A stretch of 64,000 nucleotides of DNA. Source: Gaiellasilicea sp963763755 (GTDB taxonomy: Bacteria > Actinomycetota > Thermoleophilia > Gaiellales > Gaiellaceae). A program made the translations under genes and the position numbers. Each line of letters starts with the position of its first letter. Positions within the stretch are counted from its first letter, which is position 1. The stretch spans positions 922,191-986,190 of the forward strand of contig CAVXQE010000012.1 of assembly GCA_963763755.1 (NCBI GenBank). Direction: 5' to 3'. Positions 61,534-64,000 of the stretch are shown piece by piece. Below the pieces are notes generated by a model. It did no database searches, had not been told where the DNA came from, and saw nothing but the letters and a program-made list of their open reading frames with translations.

Positions 61534-63218
61534 CCTACAGAGCGTTCGTGGTCACCGCGCTCCTGGCTGCTGCTGCGATCGTCGTGTCCGGCGCGGCCGG
61601 GCCGCCGAGCAACGGCGACCACAGGAACAAGCTGGGCAAGGTCCAGCACATCGTCGTCATCTACGAGGAGAACCACAGCTTCGACAACCTGTACGGCGGT
61701 TGGGAAGGGGTCAACGGACGCTCGAACGCCGATGCCGCGCACACCATCCAGGTCGGCCAGGGCGGCATGCCCTACACCTGCCTGCTGCTCAACGACGTGA
61801 ACCTGACGTCGCCGCCGCTACCGGCTGACTGCACGGACACCACGACCGGTGCGACGTTCATGAGTCACTTCGCGAACGCGCCGTTCTCGATCGAGGCGTT
61901 CATCCCGACGACCGCGAAGACCTGTCCGCCGCCGGGCGCGTCCTCATCGGTCGGCTTCAAGGACGGTACCGGTGACCCGGGCGGCTGCACGCGCGACCTG
62001 GTGAACCGCTTCTACCAGTCGCAGTACCAGCTGAACCACGGCCTGCAGAACCACTACACGACCGGCAGCGACGCCGTCGGGCTGACGCAGGCCTACTACG
62101 ACACGACCGCGCTGCCCATCTACGAGTACCTGCACAGCAAAGGCCACCCTCGCTACGCGATCGCCGACGACTTCTTCCAGGCGGCGTTCGGCGGGTCGTT
62201 CCTCAACCACCAGTGGCTGATCGCAGCGGCGACACCGAGCTGGCCCGCCGCCGTGCACTCGATCGTGGACTCGAACGGCATGCCGATCAGCTACGCGCTC
62301 TACCACGCGACCGGGCCGGTCAGTGACCAATCCGGTCCGCGTGCCTGCCCGGCGCCGGGAACGATCGACCCGAATCCGGGGCTTGCGTGCGGTGAGTTCG
62401 CGATCAACACGGTCCAGCCTCCGTACCAGCCCTTCCGGGGGAGCCCGCAGCTACCGCCGCAGACCGGAACGACGATCGGCGATGAGCTGAGCGCGGCCGG
62501 CGTCAGCTGGTCCTGGTACTCAGGCGGCTGGTCGAACGCGAACGGTGATTACCTCGGCGCGGGCTGGACGAACGGGCCGGTTGCTGGCGTGTGCGGCGAT
62601 CCGAACTCGATCCCGAACCCGGCGTGGCCGTACTGCCCGAACAAGGTGTTCCAGTACCACCATCAGCCCTTCAACTACTACGCGTCGTACGCGCCCGGAA
62701 CAGCGGGGCGCACGCACCTGCGTGATGAGGCCGAGTTCCAGAGCCGCGTGGCGGCATCGAACAGGAAGTGCATGCTCGACTCGGTCAGCTTCGTCAAGCC
62801 GATCGGCCTCGAGAACGAGCATCCCGGTTACACGAGCGAGGTGCGCGGGAGCGACCACCTCGTCCAGCTGTTGCGTTCGATCGACGACAGCAAGTGCGCG
62901 AAGGACACGATGGTGATCGTCACGTACGACGAGTTCGGCGGTCAGTGGGATCACGTCTCGCCGGCCGGCCAGGGTGCAACGCCAGGGCCACACGACCAAT
63001 GGGGCCCGGGCGCGCGAATCCCGACGCTGATCCTCGCGAAAGACCTGCGGGGCAAGTTCGTGGTCGACAGCACCCAGTACGACACGACATCCATCCTCGC
63101 CACGATCGAGCACCGCTACGGTCTGGCGCCGCTGAGCCCGCGTGACGCGACGGTGCACGACCTGTCGAACGTCTTCGATGCCAAGAAGGCCAAGCGCGAC
63201 AAGGCACGACGAGGCTAG
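61530..63218 (+). CDS. Secreted phosphoesterase (phospholipase C/acid phosphatase family)
   Basis: 562 aa, ATG start; signal peptide MTYRAFVVTALLAAAAIVVSGAAG. The PF04185-type core starts IVVIYEENHSFDNLYGGWEG, where the E-N-x-S-F-D motif holds the metal and nucleophile region. Further landmarks are IADDFFQAAFGGSFLNHQWLIAA, MVIVTYDEFGGQWDHVSP, and the closing RIPTLILAKDLRGKFVVDSTQYDTTSILATIEHRYGL. Hydrolyses phosphomonoesters or phospholipids outside the cell; phosphate scavenging is a plausible role. A strong terminator follows. Confidence 0.92.
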   Translation: MTYRAFVVTALLAAAAIVVSGAAGPPSNGDHRNKLGKVQHIVVIYEENHSFDNLYGGWEGVNGRSNADAAHTIQVGQGGMPYTCLLLNDVNLTSPPLPADCTDTTTGATFMSHFANAPFSIEAFIPTTAKTCPPPGASSSVGFKDGTGDPGGCTRDLVNRFYQSQYQLNHGLQNHYTTGSDAVGLTQAYYDTTALPIYEYLHSKGHPRYAIADDFFQAAFGGSFLNHQWLIAAATPSWPAAVHSIVDSNGMPISYALYHATGPVSDQSGPRACPAPGTIDPNPGLACGEFAINTVQPPYQPFRGSPQLPPQTGTTIGDELSAAGVSWSWYSGGWSNANGDYLGAGWTNGPVAGVCGDPNSIPNPAWPYCPNKVFQYHHQPFNYYASYAPGTAGRTHLRDEAEFQSRVAASNRKCMLDSVSFVKPIGLENEHPGYTSEVRGSDHLVQLLRSIDDSKCAKDTMVIVTYDEFGGQWDHVSPAGQGATPGPHDQWGPGARIPTLILAKDLRGKFVVDSTQYDTTSILATIEHRYGLAPLSPRDATVHDLSNVFDAKKAKRDKARRG

Positions 63219-63253
63219 ATAGGAGGTAGTTGCCGGCACACCTCGCTCGTTGA

Positions 63254-63287
63254 CAGATGGGGGTCCGCATCCGCGGACCCCCATCTG
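63254..63287 (+). terminator. Strong hairpin terminator after the phosphoesterase
   Basis: A 15-bp perfect stem (63254-63268 with 63273-63287) has the four-base loop ATCC; its core is GATGGGGGTCCGC. It lies 35 bases after the stop codon. It probably also stops transcripts from the opposite strand. Confidence 0.8.
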
Positions 63288-63325
63288 GACTGAGGGCCAA
63301 GCCCGCGGCGCGAACGGGATCTGAC

Positions 63326-63538
63326 TCACGCCGACGCGCCCGAGTAGCGGCGCAGCCCGAAGCCCCACCACCAGCGCGTCGCCGCGAAGAGCACGATCGA
63401 GAACCCGACGGCCACTGCGACCGTCTCCCAGCCCAGGCGCGACGTCACCGCCTCGGCGGGCACGGTGATCGCAAACGCAATCGGGACGATGAACGTGACG
63501 CCGATTGGCAGGCCGCCCGACCCGGCGAGTCTTGCTAG
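63326..63538 (-). pseudogene. C-terminal remnant of an ABC-2-type permease
   Basis: 70 residues in one frame: PIGVTFIVPIAFAITVPAEAVTSRLGWETVAVAVGFSIVLFAATRWWWGFGLRRYSGASA. This closely follows the last two membrane helices and the conserved end (WxxGLRRYSSA-like) of COG3694/ABC-2 permeases. No start codon or upstream homologous sequence is present; the frame runs straight into the response-regulator gene. A relic left by deletion or rearrangement. Confidence 0.6.
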
Positions 63539-64000
63539 CGGACGCTCGACACCGGCGGGCGAGCCGGCTCGCCGGCGAGGCCGAGCCGATACGCCTCCGC
63601 GACGGCCTGGGCGCGGCTGTGGACACCGAGCTTCGCCATCACGTGCTGGAGGTGGGTCGCGACGGTCTTGCGGCTGATGACGAGCCGCTCGGCGATCGCG
63701 GCCGCGCTGAGCCCGCGGGCTAGTAGCCGGAGGACCTCGAGCTCGCGCGGCGAGAGGCCGTCGCGCGCGGCGGCATCCGACCTACCCTCAGGCGGGCCGG
63801 CCGCCCGGGTCAGCAGCCGACGCAGGCGGACGAGCAGCTCGTCGGCGTCGACGGGCTTGACGAGGTAGTCGTCGGCGCCGATCAGGAGGCCCGCGACGCG
63901 GTCGTGCGACGTGACCCGCGTCCCGGACACGAGCACGATCGGAAGGCGGTCGCCGAAGCGGTCACGCAGCTCACGTGTGCGCGAGCACCATCGGGCCGTC
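63535..64000 (-). CDS. NarL/LuxR-family response regulator (N-terminus cut by window edge)
   Basis: About 155 residues are present. The receiver part shows VLVSG (switch region), DYLVKPVDADELLVRLRRLL with the conserved Lys-Pro. A linker is followed by the LuxR-type helix-turn-helix: LSPRELEVLRLLARGLSAAAIAERLVISRKTVATHLQHVMAKLGVHSRAQAVAEA. The acidic pocket and phosphoacceptor Asp lie beyond the window. The kinase partner is not visible. Confidence 0.88.
   Translation of the reverse strand, partial: TARWCSRTRELRDRFGDRLPIVLVSGTRVTSHDRVAGLLIGADDYLVKPVDADELLVRLRRLLTRAAGPPEGRSDAAARDGLSPRELEVLRLLARGLSAAAIAERLVISRKTVATHLQHVMAKLGVHSRAQAVAEAYRLGLAGEPARPPVSSVR

Overview
The window looks like a chromosomal segment of a high-GC actinobacterium, possibly of the Thermoleophilia. 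This is inferred from base composition, frequent GTG starts, gene content (Ku, deazaflavin-dependent reductase family, fused MoaD-MoaE, single-protein CopC-CopD) and a TTGTCCACA-type DnaA box. No phage, insertion sequence, CRISPR array or rRNA was seen. The one RNA gene found is a selenocysteine tRNA.

Layout. 1-3.45 kb: purF (cut by the window edge) and purL, minus strand. 3.5-28 kb: mixed accessory and housekeeping genes. These are two EamA permeases and an acetyltransferase; two ArsR-type regulators with visible palindromic operators; a degenerate PRPP-synthetase paralogue; a KdpD/KdpE-like two-component pair followed by a KimA-like transporter; a CopCD/YcnI copper set; a shattered glycoside hydrolase; an M14 peptidase; MOSC and Ku. 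28-32.4 kb: purD-purB-purC-purS-purQ, minus strand, tightly overlapping. They are separated from purL-purF by about 24.6 kb, which is unusual. 32.5-39.5 kb: an HD-GYP protein, purA, a zinc-ribbon protein, dnaB, then rplI-rpsR-ssb-rpsF, with a perfect 36-bp palindrome and DnaA-box-like sites between rplI and dnaB. 39.6-45 kb: small membrane and secreted proteins, a cell-wall amidase and an aldo/keto reductase.

44.9-51.9 kb is the most notable region, a selenocysteine island. It has selC (tRNA-Sec, anticodon UCA), selA and selB. Between them lies an AhpD-type redox protein whose reading frame is interrupted by one in-frame TGA exactly where the second cysteine of the CxxC motif belongs (E-x11-C-x2-U-x3-H). 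A bacterial-SECIS-like hairpin follows the TGA. This selenoprotein leads a three-gene operon with a cupin and a nitrilase-family hydrolase. A gene caller that reads TGA only as stop would split it into two short fragments.

51.9-64 kb: VanW-like protein, moaDE fusion-M50 protease-LOG operon, GntR regulator with an acyl-CoA mutase large subunit, a large LuxR-type ATPase regulator, a secreted phosphoesterase and a truncated two-component regulator. At least eleven genes carry one or more single-base frameshifts, concentrated in a glycoside hydrolase gene at 21.8-22.9 kb. Their pattern is compatible with indel errors in the assembly, so single-frameshift genes should not be taken as true pseudogenes without checking reads.
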